Assembly: GCF_004339745.1 (NCBI RefSeq)
Contig: NZ_SMGP01000001.1
Coordinates: forward strand, 620,001 to 684,000
Source: Paraburkholderia sp. BL9I2N2
GTDB lineage: Bacteria > Pseudomonadota > Gammaproteobacteria > Burkholderiales > Burkholderiaceae
Reading direction: 5' to 3'
Length of the DNA: 64,000 bases
Shown here: positions 18,183 through 27,062 of the stretch, in pieces
Layout of the letters: each line of letters opens with the position of its first letter
Numbering within the stretch: position 1 is the first letter of the stretch
Notes under the pieces: model-generated
What the model saw: the letters and a program-made list of their open reading frames with translations, nothing else
Told to the model about the DNA's origin: nothing
Databases searched by the model: none
Position numbers and translations under genes: made by a program

Positions 18183-20381
18183 ATGACCGAACCCGAAGCA
18201 ACCGACGCTTTCGAGCCGAAAAAAGTGCTCGCCCAACTGCCGCATCTGCCCGGCGTCTATCGCTATTACGATACGCACGGCGCGGTGCTTTACGTGGGCA
18301 AGGCGCGCGATCTGAAGAAGCGCGTCTCGAGCTACTTCACCAAGACGCTACTGTCGCCGCGCATCGCGATGATGGTGACGCGCATTGTGCGCATCGAGAC
18401 GACCGTGACGCGCTCCGAGGCCGAAGCGCTGCTGCTCGAAAACAACCTGATCAAGGCGCTTGCGCCGCGCTACAACATTCTGTTTCGCGACGACAAGTCG
18501 TATCCCTACCTCAAGCTGACCGGCCACAAGTTTCCGCGCATGGCGTATTACCGCGGCGCGGTGGATCGCAAGAATCAGTATTTCGGTCCGTTTCCGAGTG
18601 CGTGGGCGGTGCGCGAGAGCATCCAGATTCTGCAGCGCGTGTTCCAGTTGCGCACCTGTGAAGACTCCGTGTTCAACAACCGCACGCGGCCTTGTCTGCT
18701 GCATCAGATCGGCCGCTGCACGGCGCCGTGCGTCGCGGCGATCACCGAAGAGGATTACGCGCGCGACGTCGCCAACGCATCGCGCTTTCTGCTCGGCCGC
18801 CAGGGCGAGGTGATGAAGGAACTCGAGCAGAAGATGCACGCCTTCGCCGGCGAGCTGAAGTTCGAGCAGGCCGCGGCGGTGCGTAACCAGATGAGTTCGC
18901 TGTCGACGGTGCTGCACCAGCAGGCGATCGAAGTCGGCAGCGACAGCGACGTCGATATTCTCGCGGTGGTCGCGCTGGGCGGTCGCGTGTGCGTGAATCT
19001 GGCGATGGTGCGCGGCGGACGGCATCTGGGCGACAAGGCGTATTTCCCGGCGCATGTCGAAAGCGCGTTGACGGCTGATGAGGGCGGCTTGGAAGACGAC
19101 GGCGCGGCGTTGACCGATACCGCTATCGAGTCCGGTTCGCTCGCGGAAGACAACGCGGGCGGTGAGGCGGAGTCGGCCGATGCCGCCGATGCGCTCGCGA
19201 TCGCGCAAGAGATGCCATCGGAAGACGAAGAGGACGACGCGTCCGATGAAGCCGACGACGCACCCGACGAAGACGACGCACTCGGAGAAGCCGATTCCGA
19301 ACCCACGAAACCGCGCAAAGGCCGCGCAACCGGCGGGATCGAAGCCGAAGTCCTCGAAGCGTTCATCGCCCAGCATTACCTGGGCAATCGCGTGCCGCCG
19401 GTGCTGGTGGTCAGCCACGCACCCGCCAACCGCGAACTGGTCGACGTGCTGATCGAGCAGGCCGGCCACAAGGTCACCGTGCTGCGCCAGCCGCAAGGCC
19501 AACGGCGCGCCTGGCTCGCCATGGCCGAGCAGAACGCGCGGCTCGCGCTCGCGCGCCTGCTCTCGGAGCAAGGCTCGCAGCAAGCCCGCACGCGCGCGCT
19601 CACCGACACGCTCGGCATGGAGTGCGACGATCTCGCGCATCTGCGCATCGAATGTTTCGACATCAGCCACACGATGGGTGAAGCGACGCAGGCGTCGTGC
19701 GTGGTGTATCACCATCACAAGATGCAGTCGTCGGAATACCGCCGCTACAACATCACCGGCATTACACCCGGCGATGATTACGCCGCGATGCGCCAGGTGC
19801 TCACGCGCCGCTACGAGAAGATGGTCGAGCAAGCCGCCGCGAATGCCGCTGACGAAGCCGCGGAGTTGCAAAGCGACGCGGCCGCCGATCCGTCGCTCAC
19901 GCCGGACGCCGCGGAGCCGGTCGCGGCCGGCGGCATCCTGCCGACTATCGTGCTGATCGACGGCGGCAAGGGCCAGGTCGAAATCGCGCGCCAGGTGTTC
20001 ACGGAACTGGGTCTCGATACCGGCATGCTGGTCGGCGTCGCGAAGGGCGAGGGACGCAAGGTCGGCCTCGAAACCCTGATTTTCGCCGACGGCCGCGCGC
20101 CGCTCGAACTCGGCAAGGAAAGCGCCGCACTCATGCTGGTCGCACAGATCCGCGACGAAGCGCACCGCTTCGCCATCACCGGTATGCGCGCGAAGCGCGG
20201 CAAGACGCGTCAGACCTCGCGGCTCGAAGAGCTCGAAGGGGTGGGCGCTAAGCGGCGTCAACGGCTCCTTGCACGCTTTGGCGGACTGCGCGGCGTGGTC
20301 GCCGCCAGTGTCGAAGATCTGGCGAGCGTCGAAGGCATTTCGCAGGCGCTCGCGGAGCAGATTTACCGGCAATTGCACTGA
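18183..20381 (+). CDS. uvrC: Excinuclease ABC subunit C with acidic insertions
   Basis: 732 residues against about 610 in E. coli. The GIY-YIG nuclease is at the start ([31 protein letters not shown]), with a Cys-rich patch ([27 protein letters not shown]), a UVR motif near 220, the RNase H-like C-terminal nuclease ([28 protein letters not shown]) and tandem HhH at the end. A very acidic insertion ([18 protein letters not shown]) spans about 296-385 and a shorter Ala/Asp-rich one lies at nt 19830-19935. It makes both incisions in nucleotide excision repair. ATG 18183 begins at [15 protein letters not shown]. Confidence 0.96.
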   Translation: MTEPEATDAFEPKKVLAQLPHLPGVYRYYDTHGAVLYVGKARDLKKRVSSYFTKTLLSPRIAMMVTRIVRIETTVTRSEAEALLLENNLIKALAPRYNILFRDDKSYPYLKLTGHKFPRMAYYRGAVDRKNQYFGPFPSAWAVRESIQILQRVFQLRTCEDSVFNNRTRPCLLHQIGRCTAPCVAAITEEDYARDVANASRFLLGRQGEVMKELEQKMHAFAGELKFEQAAAVRNQMSSLSTVLHQQAIEVGSDSDVDILAVVALGGRVCVNLAMVRGGRHLGDKAYFPAHVESALTADEGGLEDDGAALTDTAIESGSLAEDNAGGEAESADAADALAIAQEMPSEDEEDDASDEADDAPDEDDALGEADSEPTKPRKGRATGGIEAEVLEAFIAQHYLGNRVPPVLVVSHAPANRELVDVLIEQAGHKVTVLRQPQGQRRAWLAMAEQNARLALARLLSEQGSQQARTRALTDTLGMECDDLAHLRIECFDISHTMGEATQASCVVYHHHKMQSSEYRRYNITGITPGDDYAAMRQVLTRRYEKMVEQAAANAADEAAELQSDAAADPSLTPDAAEPVAAGGILPTIVLIDGGKGQVEIARQVFTELGLDTGMLVGVAKGEGRKVGLETLIFADGRAPLELGKESAALMLVAQIRDEAHRFAITGMRAKRGKTRQTSRLEELEGVGAKRRQRLLARFGGLRGVVAASVEDLASVEGISQALAEQIYRQLH

Positions 20382-20525
20382 TCGCGGCGGCTTCGGCCGT
20401 CCGCTCAGCCACCTTCGAGGGGCGCTGCCGCGGCGGGCGCGGCCGGCCCGGCGCGCCGCTTTGCTTGTGGCAGGCCTTGTGACACGGCACAATTGCATCT
20501 CCCTTGTCAGACGCTGCGCCTGCCC

Positions 20526-21119
20526 ATGCCGTTTAATTTCCCGATTTTCCTGACTTGGCTGCGGATCGTCCTGATTCCGCTCGTCGTCGGTGTGTTCTAT
20601 TTGCCCGACATGATGATGAGCCCCGCACACCGTAATCTGGCGGCCGCGACCATCTTCATTCTGGCGGCGCTGACCGACTGGTTCGACGGCTTTCTGGCGC
20701 GCAAGTGGAATCAGACCTCGGCATTCGGCGCGTTCCTCGATCCGGTCGCCGACAAGCTGATGGTGACCGCCGCGTTGCTGGTGCTCGTGCAACTCGCCCG
20801 AATCGATTCGGCGATCGCGCTCGTGATCGTCGGGCGCGAGATCGCGATCTCGGCGCTGCGCGAATGGATGGCGCAAATCGGCGCATCGAAGAGCGTCGCG
20901 GTGAATTCGCTCGGCAAGTTCAAGACCGTTTGTCAGATGGTGGCGATTCCCATGCTGCTGTTCTACGGGCCGCTGTCGTTCGGTGGCGGCGTGGTGGTCG
21001 ATACGCGCGTGTGGGGCTTGTGGCTCATCTATCTGGCCGCGTTCCTGACGATCTGGTCGATGCTCTATTACATGAAGCTCGCATGGCCGCAAATTCGCGA
21101 ACGGGGCGGCGTGGCCTGA
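20526..21119 (+). CDS. pgsA: CDP-diacylglycerol-glycerol-3-phosphate 3-phosphatidyltransferase
   Basis: 197 residues with several membrane helices. The CDP-alcohol phosphatidyltransferase signature DGFLAR, then G and two Asp (SAFGAFLDPVADK), is intact at about residues 55-80. It makes phosphatidylglycerol phosphate at the inner membrane. The start is ATG 20526 (MPFNFPIFLTWLRI). The uvrC-pgsA-tRNA-Gly order is the same as in many gammaproteobacteria. Confidence 0.95.
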   Translation: MPFNFPIFLTWLRIVLIPLVVGVFYLPDMMMSPAHRNLAAATIFILAALTDWFDGFLARKWNQTSAFGAFLDPVADKLMVTAALLVLVQLARIDSAIALVIVGREIAISALREWMAQIGASKSVAVNSLGKFKTVCQMVAIPMLLFYGPLSFGGGVVVDTRVWGLWLIYLAAFLTIWSMLYYMKLAWPQIRERGGVA

Positions 21120-21211
21120 GTTTTCGTCGTGGTGGAGGGCGCCCGGCGTGTGGCCGAACTTCGCTGGCGCATGAGTGAAATCTGTTCGGTAAAAGAGATA
21201 CGCAAAAGGGG

Positions 21212-21240
21212 TTGACACGTTTCAGTCGTTTCTCCATAAT
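21212..21240 (+). promoter_or_regulatory. Sigma-70 promoter of the tRNA cluster
   Basis: TTGACA (21212-21217) and CATAAT (21235-21240) are separated by exactly 17 bases, near consensus. The first tRNA begins about 90 bases later. Confidence 0.8.
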
Positions 21241-21335
21241 CTCGTTTCTCCGATGCACGCAGTTCGAAACATCGGTGGCAGTAAAGAGTAGTTGCAGTAA
21301 CAAGGCAGCAGATAGCACGGCAAAAGCAGCACAAT

Positions 21336-21411
21336 GCGGGAGTAGCTCAGTTGGTAGAGCGCAACCTTGCCAAGGTTGAGGTCGCGAGTTCGAGCCTCGT
21401 CTCCCGCTCCA
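21336..21411 (+). tRNA. tRNA-Gly (anticodon GCC), copy 1
   Basis: 76 bases with an intact cloverleaf: acceptor GCGGGAG with CTCCCGC, anticodon stem CAACC/GGTTG, loop TTGCCAA giving anticodon GCC, T loop TTCGAGC, and an encoded CCA end. Confidence 0.97.
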
Positions 21412-21473
21412 AATTTTTGAAGCAACGCGTTGTTTGGCAAGTAACAGTGCAAGGCGTTGCGAAGCAGTTCAAT

Positions 21474-21549
21474 GCGGGAGTAGCTCAGTTGGTAGAGCGC
21501 AACCTTGCCAAGGTTGAGGTCGCGAGTTCGAGCCTCGTCTCCCGCTCCA
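21474..21549 (+). tRNA. tRNA-Gly (anticodon GCC), copy 2
   Basis: Identical in all 76 bases to the copy at 21336, 62 bases downstream in the same transcript direction; CCA is encoded. Tandem duplicate for a heavily used glycine codon family. Confidence 0.97.
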
Positions 21550-21654
21550 TACATAAGGGGAAGCAACGCTTCCCTTTTTGTTTGGTGGCACGGTCCATCC
21601 GGTTGTCCGCTAAACAAAATCTGCGAATCTGTTGCTAGGTTCCAGTCCGCTTGC

Positions 21655-21728
21655 GGCGCGATAGCAAAGCGGTTATGCAGCGGCCTGCAAAGCCGTTTAG
21701 GCCGGTTCGACTCCGGCTCGCGCCTCCA
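21655..21728 (+). tRNA. tRNA-Cys (anticodon GCA)
   Basis: 74 bases: acceptor GGCGCGA with TCGCGCC, anticodon loop CTGCAAA giving GCA, T loop GGTTCGACTCC, and encoded CCA. Last tRNA of the cluster, followed by a terminator. The Gly-Cys pairing after pgsA is also found in E. coli. Confidence 0.96.
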
Positions 21729-21740
21729 GTAGTTGATGTA

Positions 21741-21776
21741 AAGAAAAGCCCCGACTTGTCGGGGCTTTTCTTTTTT
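21741..21776 (+). terminator. Intrinsic terminator after the tRNA cluster
   Basis: AAGAAAAGCCCCGA pairs with TCGGGGCTTTTCTT around CTTG and runs into a T tract, 13 bases after tRNA-Cys. Confidence 0.92.
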
Positions 21777-21807
21777 CGGCGTCGGTTCTTCGGCGGAGTT
21801 GATACAT

Positions 21808-22047
21808 ATGCTGACGTGGCAGCAGTTCTCCTTGCTCCTGCTAATCGCGCCGGCAGCCGGGTTGATTCTCTGCGTTGCCGTTATCGTGACGGATGTGGCG
21901 CACAATTCGTGGTTCGCGCTTTATCACCCGATCCGGATGGCCCTGTATCTCTCGCAGATCGTCTTTCTACTGTTCGTCGCGTTCACGGTCCGTACGGCCG
22001 GGCGAGGGGCTGTGAACCGGCGCACTGCGCTGCAAGTGATCGATTGA
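21808..22047 (+). CDS. Small two-helix membrane protein of unknown function
   Basis: 79 residues. Two hydrophobic stretches (FSLLLLIAPAAGLILCVAVIV and MALYLSQIVFLLFVAFTV) separated by a short polar loop, with a charged tail. ATG 21808 has a GGAG ribosome site 9 bases before; an in-frame TTG lies at 21799. I do not recognise the family. Codon use looks like that of the neighbours. Confidence 0.6.
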   Translation: MLTWQQFSLLLLIAPAAGLILCVAVIVTDVAHNSWFALYHPIRMALYLSQIVFLLFVAFTVRTAGRGAVNRRTALQVID

Positions 22048-22092
22048 ACAGCGCGCCTGCTTTACGTCATTGCTTGTCCACACCGAGGCTGC

Positions 22093-22851
22093 ATGTACCT
22101 ACAACTCACCGGCACCCACGTTCGCCTGCTCGGCTCGATGCATCTCTTTCCGGCGACAAGCCGAAGAACGCCGCCGTGGATCGCGGAAGCGTATGACTGG
22201 GCCGAAGCGCTCGTCTTCGAGTCCGATCCGCCGACGATCCTGCCGTTTCTGAAGGCCAACCGACAAGGCGACGCGGAGCAACTGCAGCCCTTGCTATCCG
22301 CCGACGCATGGCAGCAACTTCACGCCGCATGGCCCGTTGAAGGGCCGCTGGCGCCGCTCGCCGATCTGCGTCCGTGGGCCGCGTTGATCGTCGCGCCGAC
22401 GCTGTTCCAGCAAGTCGTCGAAGGCGTTGAGCCGCGCATGTTGCGCTCGGCGATCACGCAGGCCAAGCCCTATCGATATCTCGAGAGCGCGCAGGAGGTA
22501 GCAGCGGCGCTCGAATCGATTCCGCTCGACGCCGTCGGCGCGGCGCTCGGCCTGCTGATGGCCGACCTCGACGAACCGCAGCGCACGCTCGAGCGCATGC
22601 ACGCGGCCTGGCTGGAGGGCGATCTGCTTGCCGTGCACCAGATCGCCATCGAGTCGCCGATGTTCAATCTGCCGGGCATCCGGCATGCGATTCTCGACGA
22701 GCGCAATCGCGCATGGGCGGCGCGCTTGACTGAGGTCCTCACGCGGCCAGAGCGCACGTTGGTGGTCGTCGGCGCGCTGCATCTGTGCGGCCCCGGCAAT
22801 CTGATCGACTGTCTCGCGCGGCCCGTCGAGCCGGTCTTCGCCAACCCATAG
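22093..22851 (+). CDS. TraB/GumN family protein
   Basis: 252 residues. The opening LQLTGTHVRLLGSMHLFP and the closing TLVVVGALHLCGPGNLIDCL are the paired motifs of the TraB/GumN (erythromycin-esterase-like, Tiki-related) family, in which the GSMH and GALHL His residues are thought to bind metal. There is no signal peptide, so it is probably cytoplasmic, unlike many GumN proteins. The substrate is unknown. It stands alone between a small membrane protein and the cyclase gene. Confidence 0.75.
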   Translation: MYLQLTGTHVRLLGSMHLFPATSRRTPPWIAEAYDWAEALVFESDPPTILPFLKANRQGDAEQLQPLLSADAWQQLHAAWPVEGPLAPLADLRPWAALIVAPTLFQQVVEGVEPRMLRSAITQAKPYRYLESAQEVAAALESIPLDAVGAALGLLMADLDEPQRTLERMHAAWLEGDLLAVHQIAIESPMFNLPGIRHAILDERNRAWAARLTEVLTRPERTLVVVGALHLCGPGNLIDCLARPVEPVFANP

Positions 22852-23031
22852 CAAAGCCGTCGCCGCGCGAGCGTGGCGGCCTGATGCGGCCTGCATCGGT
22901 TCGAATGCGGCTCCGGCGCGCCCGCGATCCGAGGGAACTCTCGCGCCGGGGTTTTGCCCCAAGGTAAAGCACGTCGCTATACACTACCCGCCTACCACTT
23001 CGGCCACGCCGGTCGCCTTAGGGAATACAAC

Positions 23032-24012
23032 ATGCATGTGCCACCGACGCCCAGTAACGAAAGCACCCGTCTCGACACCCTGCGTGCGCTGCATATTCTC
23101 GATACGTTGCCGGAAGAGCGCTTCGATCGTCTCACCCGGCTCGCCAAGCGACTCTTCAGTGTGCCCATCGCGCTCGTGAGCCTGGTCGATGCGGACCGTC
23201 AATGGTTCAAGTCGTGCGTCGGCCTGAAGACGAGCGAGACCTCGCGCGATGTGTCGTTCTGCGCGCACGCGATTCTCGGCGACGAAATCATGATGGTGCC
23301 CGACACGCTCGCGGACGAGCGGTTTCACGACAATCCGCTCGTCACGGACAACCCGAATATCCGTTTCTACGCCGGCTGTCCGCTGACGGTGCCCAACGGC
23401 AGCAAGCTCGGCACGCTCTGCCTGATCGACACCAAGCCGCGCGGCCTCGACGAAGAAGAGCGCGAATTGCTGCGCGATCTGGCGCGCATGGCCGAGCAGG
23501 AGTTGGCGGCGGTGCAGTTGGCCACGCTCGACGATTTGACGCTTCTGTCGAACCGGCGCGGTTTCGAGGCACTAGCGCAACATGCGCTGAACGTTTGCAA
23601 GCGGATGCACAAACCGGCGTCGCTGCTGTTCTTCGACCTGAATGATTTCAAGCAGATCAACGACACGCTCGGCCACGCCGAAGGCGATCGCGCGCTGAAG
23701 ACCTTCGCCGATGTCTTGCGCACCGCGCTGCGCGAAAGCGATGTGATCGGGCGACTCGGCGGCGATGAGTTCGTCGTGCTGCTCACCGATTCGGACAGCG
23801 GCGCCACGCAGGAAGTGACGCAGCGTCTCACGCAGTTGCTGGCCGAGCGCAATGCCGAAGCGCAGCGTGGCTACGACATCCGTTATAGCGTCGGGCAGAT
23901 TCAATACGATTCTGCCCTGCACCAATCGATTGCCGAACTGCTGGCGGCCGCCGACGCCGCGATGTACAGCCACAAACAGGCGTCGAAGGCGCGCGCGGTC
24001 CATCGCAACTGA
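23032..24012 (+). CDS. GAF-GGDEF diguanylate cyclase
   Basis: 326 residues. A GAF sensor domain covers about 20-160 (LVDADRQWFKSCVGL, CPLTVPNGSKLGTLCLID), followed by a GGDEF domain (170-325: LTLLSNRRGFE, FFDLNDFKQINDTLGHAEGD). The active-site motif GGDEF is intact at 243-247, and RESD at 234-237 is the inhibitory RxxD I-site at the right distance. It should make cyclic di-GMP in the cytoplasm with product inhibition. ATG 23032 has an AGGG ribosome site 8 bases before. The GAF ligand is unknown. Confidence 0.92.
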   Translation: MHVPPTPSNESTRLDTLRALHILDTLPEERFDRLTRLAKRLFSVPIALVSLVDADRQWFKSCVGLKTSETSRDVSFCAHAILGDEIMMVPDTLADERFHDNPLVTDNPNIRFYAGCPLTVPNGSKLGTLCLIDTKPRGLDEEERELLRDLARMAEQELAAVQLATLDDLTLLSNRRGFEALAQHALNVCKRMHKPASLLFFDLNDFKQINDTLGHAEGDRALKTFADVLRTALRESDVIGRLGGDEFVVLLTDSDSGATQEVTQRLTQLLAERNAEAQRGYDIRYSVGQIQYDSALHQSIAELLAAADAAMYSHKQASKARAVHRN

Positions 24013-24103
24013 GCGCGGCACGGCGGCGAAAAAACCGTCGCGCGCGGCATAATCACGCATCGCCGCTCTCCGTGCGGCGTGACTCTTTCTTTAGAACGTT
24101 GTC

Positions 24104-24598
24104 ATGACTGAACCGCAGCAAACCGCCGCCACGCGGCTGGCGCAACTTGATTGGCGCTGGAAATCCTTCGGCGACCTCACGGGCCTCGAGGTCTATACGA
24201 TGCTGGGCGCACGCAGCACGGTGTTCGTCATCGAGCAGAACTGCTTGTATGGCGATATCGACGGGCTCGATATGGATGCGTGGCATCTGCTGGTCTATGG
24301 CCCCGATGAAAAACGGCCGGCGCTCGCGGGTTATCTGCGCGTGCTGTTGCCCGATGCGGACGACGCCGACATCCGCATCGGCCGTGTGCTCACGACCGCT
24401 GAATTCCGTGGCATCGGTCTGGGCAACGCGATGCTTGAACGGTCGCTGACGCACATTCGCGCGCAGTGGCCCGGCACGCCGATTCGTTTGCATGCGCAGG
24501 CGCATCTGCAAGGTTTCTATGGTGCGTTCGGCTTCACCCCGGTTTCGGAGATTCACGAAGAAGACGGCATCCCGCATGTGTGGATGCGGTCGGCCTGA
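24104..24598 (+). CDS. GNAT N-acetyltransferase, ElaA family
   Basis: 164 residues. LDWRWKSFGDLTGLEVYTMLGARSTVFVIEQNC is the characteristic ElaA N-terminus; the acetyl-CoA loop is RVLTTAEFRGIGLGNAMLERSL and the end is LQGFYGAFGFTPVSEIHEEDGIPHVWM. The substrate of this family is not settled. It is alone between the cyclase and a convergent copper-related cluster. Confidence 0.9.
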   Translation: MTEPQQTAATRLAQLDWRWKSFGDLTGLEVYTMLGARSTVFVIEQNCLYGDIDGLDMDAWHLLVYGPDEKRPALAGYLRVLLPDADDADIRIGRVLTTAEFRGIGLGNAMLERSLTHIRAQWPGTPIRLHAQAHLQGFYGAFGFTPVSEIHEEDGIPHVWMRSA

Positions 24599-24615
24599 AG
24601 CGGCTACAGCATACA

Positions 24616-24641
24616 GAGCCCGGCGCGGGCGCGCCGGGTTG
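24616..24641. terminator. GC-rich hairpin between convergent genes
   Basis: CCCGGCGC (24619-24626) pairs with GCGCCGGG (24631-24638) around GGGC. There is no long T run, so termination is plausible but not certain. Confidence 0.45.
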
Positions 24642-24658
24642 TCAATCGAATCGTAGAG

Positions 24659-25543
24659 TCAGTGCTGGCCGCGCGCCGGCGCCGAAGCCGCGGGCGCCAG
24701 GGTCTGCCTGGCTTTCGCACGCTGTTCGCCACGCAAGCGTCCGCGCGCCGACAGCCGCATCCAGTGACGCAAGGCGAGCAGCGCGCCGATCACGCTCATC
24801 ATCGAACCCGGAATCCACAGCAACAGTCCGCCGATCTGTTGATCGCGCATCGGGCTTAACCACGTGAACGCGCGACCACAGATCGAGTAGATCGGATACA
24901 ACTCGCGCGGCGTGAAGAAGATGAACGCGCCGAGCATGATCTGCGGCGGAATCGCGGCGATCACCACCAGCACGCGCTTGCCCGGCGACAGACGCGCCGG
25001 CGGCGCGGGACGCGGATCGAGCACGAGCCACCAGAACAGGAGGCCGTCGATCACCATGCTCCAGTTCATCACGCGATAAAGCCGCCAGTCGAGCATCGCC
25101 ATGAAATGAATCGGCGACATCAGCCAGAAGTAGATCAGCCCGACGAACAGCGTCACCGCGACGACGGGATGCATCACCACGTCGAGCAGCTTGCGCACCA
25201 CCGGAGTTTCCAGCACGGGTCGCACGAAGCGCTGCCGCCAGTTGAACGGAATCCCCGCGCGCAACGCCGCGCCCGGATACGACAGCGCGATAAAGAACGG
25301 TCCGAGGTGATGCAGCACCAGATGCTGCGCGCGATGCATGAAGAACTCATGCTCGAAGAAATAGTCGAGCCGCGTATGCAACGCGACATACAACGCCACC
25401 AGCCCGAACCAGAAGGAGATGCGCCGCGCGACCGTCACCTTCGCTTTACGCGCGCCGCGCACGAACAGGATCGCGGGCACCAGCAGCGCGATCACGACGG
25501 TTGGCGAAAACTCCCAGGGATCGAGCCAGTAGAGCAGATTCAT
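24659..25543 (-). CDS. Cytochrome c oxidase assembly factor, caa3-type CtaG
   Basis: 294 residues with about seven membrane helices. Family marks include MNLLYWLDPWEFSPTV at the start, FEHEFFMHRAQHLVLHHLGPFFIALSYPG with its conserved His residues, and PLFWWLVLD-like blocks. CtaG of this type helps build the CuB site of heme-copper oxidases. It lies with a periplasmic copper chaperone and an SCO protein on the same strand, consistent with copper delivery to an oxidase; no oxidase subunit is in the window. Confidence 0.85.
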   Translation of the reverse strand: MNLLYWLDPWEFSPTVVIALLVPAILFVRGARKAKVTVARRISFWFGLVALYVALHTRLDYFFEHEFFMHRAQHLVLHHLGPFFIALSYPGAALRAGIPFNWRQRFVRPVLETPVVRKLLDVVMHPVVAVTLFVGLIYFWLMSPIHFMAMLDWRLYRVMNWSMVIDGLLFWWLVLDPRPAPPARLSPGKRVLVVIAAIPPQIMLGAFIFFTPRELYPIYSICGRAFTWLSPMRDQQIGGLLLWIPGSMMSVIGALLALRHWMRLSARGRLRGEQRAKARQTLAPAASAPARGQH

Positions 25544-25560
25544 CGCGGCACGTTACCTGG

Positions 25561-26022
25561 TTACTTGGTTTGCGCCGGCGACTTGACGGCGAACGGCGTG
25601 TCGAGCGTTTCGCCGTCGGAGAACTTGAGCGTGAGATGCACGGTGTCACCCGGCGCGACCTTGTGCTTCGCGTCTTCGAGCATCACGTGATAGCCGCCGG
25701 GCGCAATGGCGACCTGGCCATGCGCGGGCACCGTCAGCTTGTCGACCATCACCATCTTCTGCGACGAACCGTTCGACACGGTCTGATGCAGCATCGCGTC
25801 GCCGTAGTCGTTGCTGGAGATATCGACGAGGTCGACCGGTTTATCGCTCGCATTGACGAGCGTCACATAGCCGGCGGCGGGCAGGTTGTTGGGCAGCCAG
25901 CGGACCCACGCGTCCTTCGCGCTCATCGCGTTGGCGCCCGCCGCTTGCGCGGTCGATGCGGCACCGAACGAAAGGGCGAGGGCGCAACTCAGTGCAGCGA
26001 ACGTTTTGATCTTGATCGACAT
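25561..26022 (-). CDS. Periplasmic copper chaperone PCu(A)C
   Basis: 153 residues. A signal peptide (KTFAALSCALALSFGAASTAQA) precedes a single PCuAC domain: AWVRWLPNNLPAAGYVTLVN, then the copper ligands in DAMLHQTV, MVMV and the HVML element of the usual HxnMx21HxM site. It carries Cu(I) to the CuA centre of cytochrome oxidase. It lies 17 bases from ctaG and 18 from the SCO gene, so the three form one operon transcribed SCO, PCuAC, CtaG. Confidence 0.92.
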   Translation of the reverse strand: MSIKIKTFAALSCALALSFGAASTAQAAGANAMSAKDAWVRWLPNNLPAAGYVTLVNASDKPVDLVDISSNDYGDAMLHQTVSNGSSQKMVMVDKLTVPAHGQVAIAPGGYHVMLEDAKHKVAPGDTVHLTLKFSDGETLDTPFAVKSPAQTK

Positions 26023-26040
26023 GGTTGAACTCGGGAAAGG

Positions 26041-26700
26041 TCAGGAACGGTCATCGATGATGCGGCGCAGGTCTTGTGCGATCGCATCGGGCGTGTCGTG
26101 ATCGGTGGCCAGCAGGCGCGCGTGGCCCTCGCTGTCGAACACGTAGACGGCGGAACTATGGGTGACTTCATAGTTGCCGGAAGGGTCGCGCTTTTCCATC
26201 TGATAGGCGACGCGGTAACGCTTGGCGAGCGACTCGATCTGCCAGTCGGTGCCGGTCAGCCCCTCGGCATGTTTCGAGTCGAAGGCGCCGACGTAGTCGT
26301 GCAAGGCCTGCGCCGTATCGCGCGCGGGATCGACGGTGATGAACAGGATCCGCACCTTCTGCGCGTCGGGGCCGAGCTTGCCGAGCACCTGCATCAGCCG
26401 GCCCATCGTTTCAGGACAGACGTCCGGGCAATGTGTGTAGCCGAAATAAACGAGCGAGGCGCGGCCCTTGAACGAATCGCCGTTGACGGGGCGGCCATCG
26501 TCGCCGGTCAGCTTGAAATCGAGGTCAGGCAAGTGACCGGTCACATTGGTCAATTGCCACGTTTCCGTGCGATGCGTGCAGCCGGCGAGCGCCGTCAGCG
26601 TGCCCAGCACGACCGTCGCCGCAAACAGGCGCGCGGACCACGGCCTGCGTGAAATTGCGGGGTGCGGTTGCAGGTGCCGGGATGAGAAGATCGGGAACAA
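26041..26700 (-). CDS. SCO1/SenC-family copper and redox protein (lipoprotein)
   Basis: 219 residues. A hydrophobic segment and lipobox (LTALAGC) predict a lipoprotein. The thioredoxin-like core carries YFGYTHCPDVCPE with the CxxxC copper site, and the distal His is in EVTHSSAVYVFD. It matures the CuA site. The only in-frame start is TTG at 26700, because a stop lies upstream in frame; the true start could be slightly inside. First gene of the copper operon. Confidence 0.9.
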   Translation of the reverse strand: MFPIFSSRHLQPHPAISRRPWSARLFAATVVLGTLTALAGCTHRTETWQLTNVTGHLPDLDFKLTGDDGRPVNGDSFKGRASLVYFGYTHCPDVCPETMGRLMQVLGKLGPDAQKVRILFITVDPARDTAQALHDYVGAFDSKHAEGLTGTDWQIESLAKRYRVAYQMEKRDPSGNYEVTHSSAVYVFDSEGHARLLATDHDTPDAIAQDLRRIIDDRS

Positions 26701-27062
26701 AGCAGGGTTCAGTGACTCGATTGAATTGCGGCGCCGCGCGATGCGCGTGTGGCGCGTGCGCGGTCATAGTGTGCAAATATGGTCGTAACAGCAATGATCC
26801 GCGTGGCAGCGACTTTAGCGCAAATTGGCGGATGGCGTCGCGCAGCGCCCACGGGCGGGCGGTTTGCGAGGCAATTTGACGCAGGTGGCTGAAAGCTGGG
26901 TGAAGCCCGATTGTTCCCGTTTTGAACGCAATCGCCGGCGAGGCTCGCGTGTGGCGCCCGGCTGGGCTTGTGCCCAGCCTTACTTTCTCGAAAAATTGGT
27001 GGATGCGCGGTAAGATGCGCACACTTTTCCGGCCGCAGAAGGCTGAAAGGCAAAACTAACCG
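26701..27062. other. Divergent intergenic region (SCO gene / otsB)
   Basis: About 360 bases. I see no convincing gene. It must hold the divergent promoters of the copper operon and of otsBA, but no -35/-10 pair is clear. Confidence 0.4.

Noticed and set aside
21334..21551. tRNA repeats as possible CRISPR or integration site
   Set aside because: Only two copies, each a complete tRNA-Gly cloverleaf; no spacer pattern, no integrase or attachment-site duplicate nearby.
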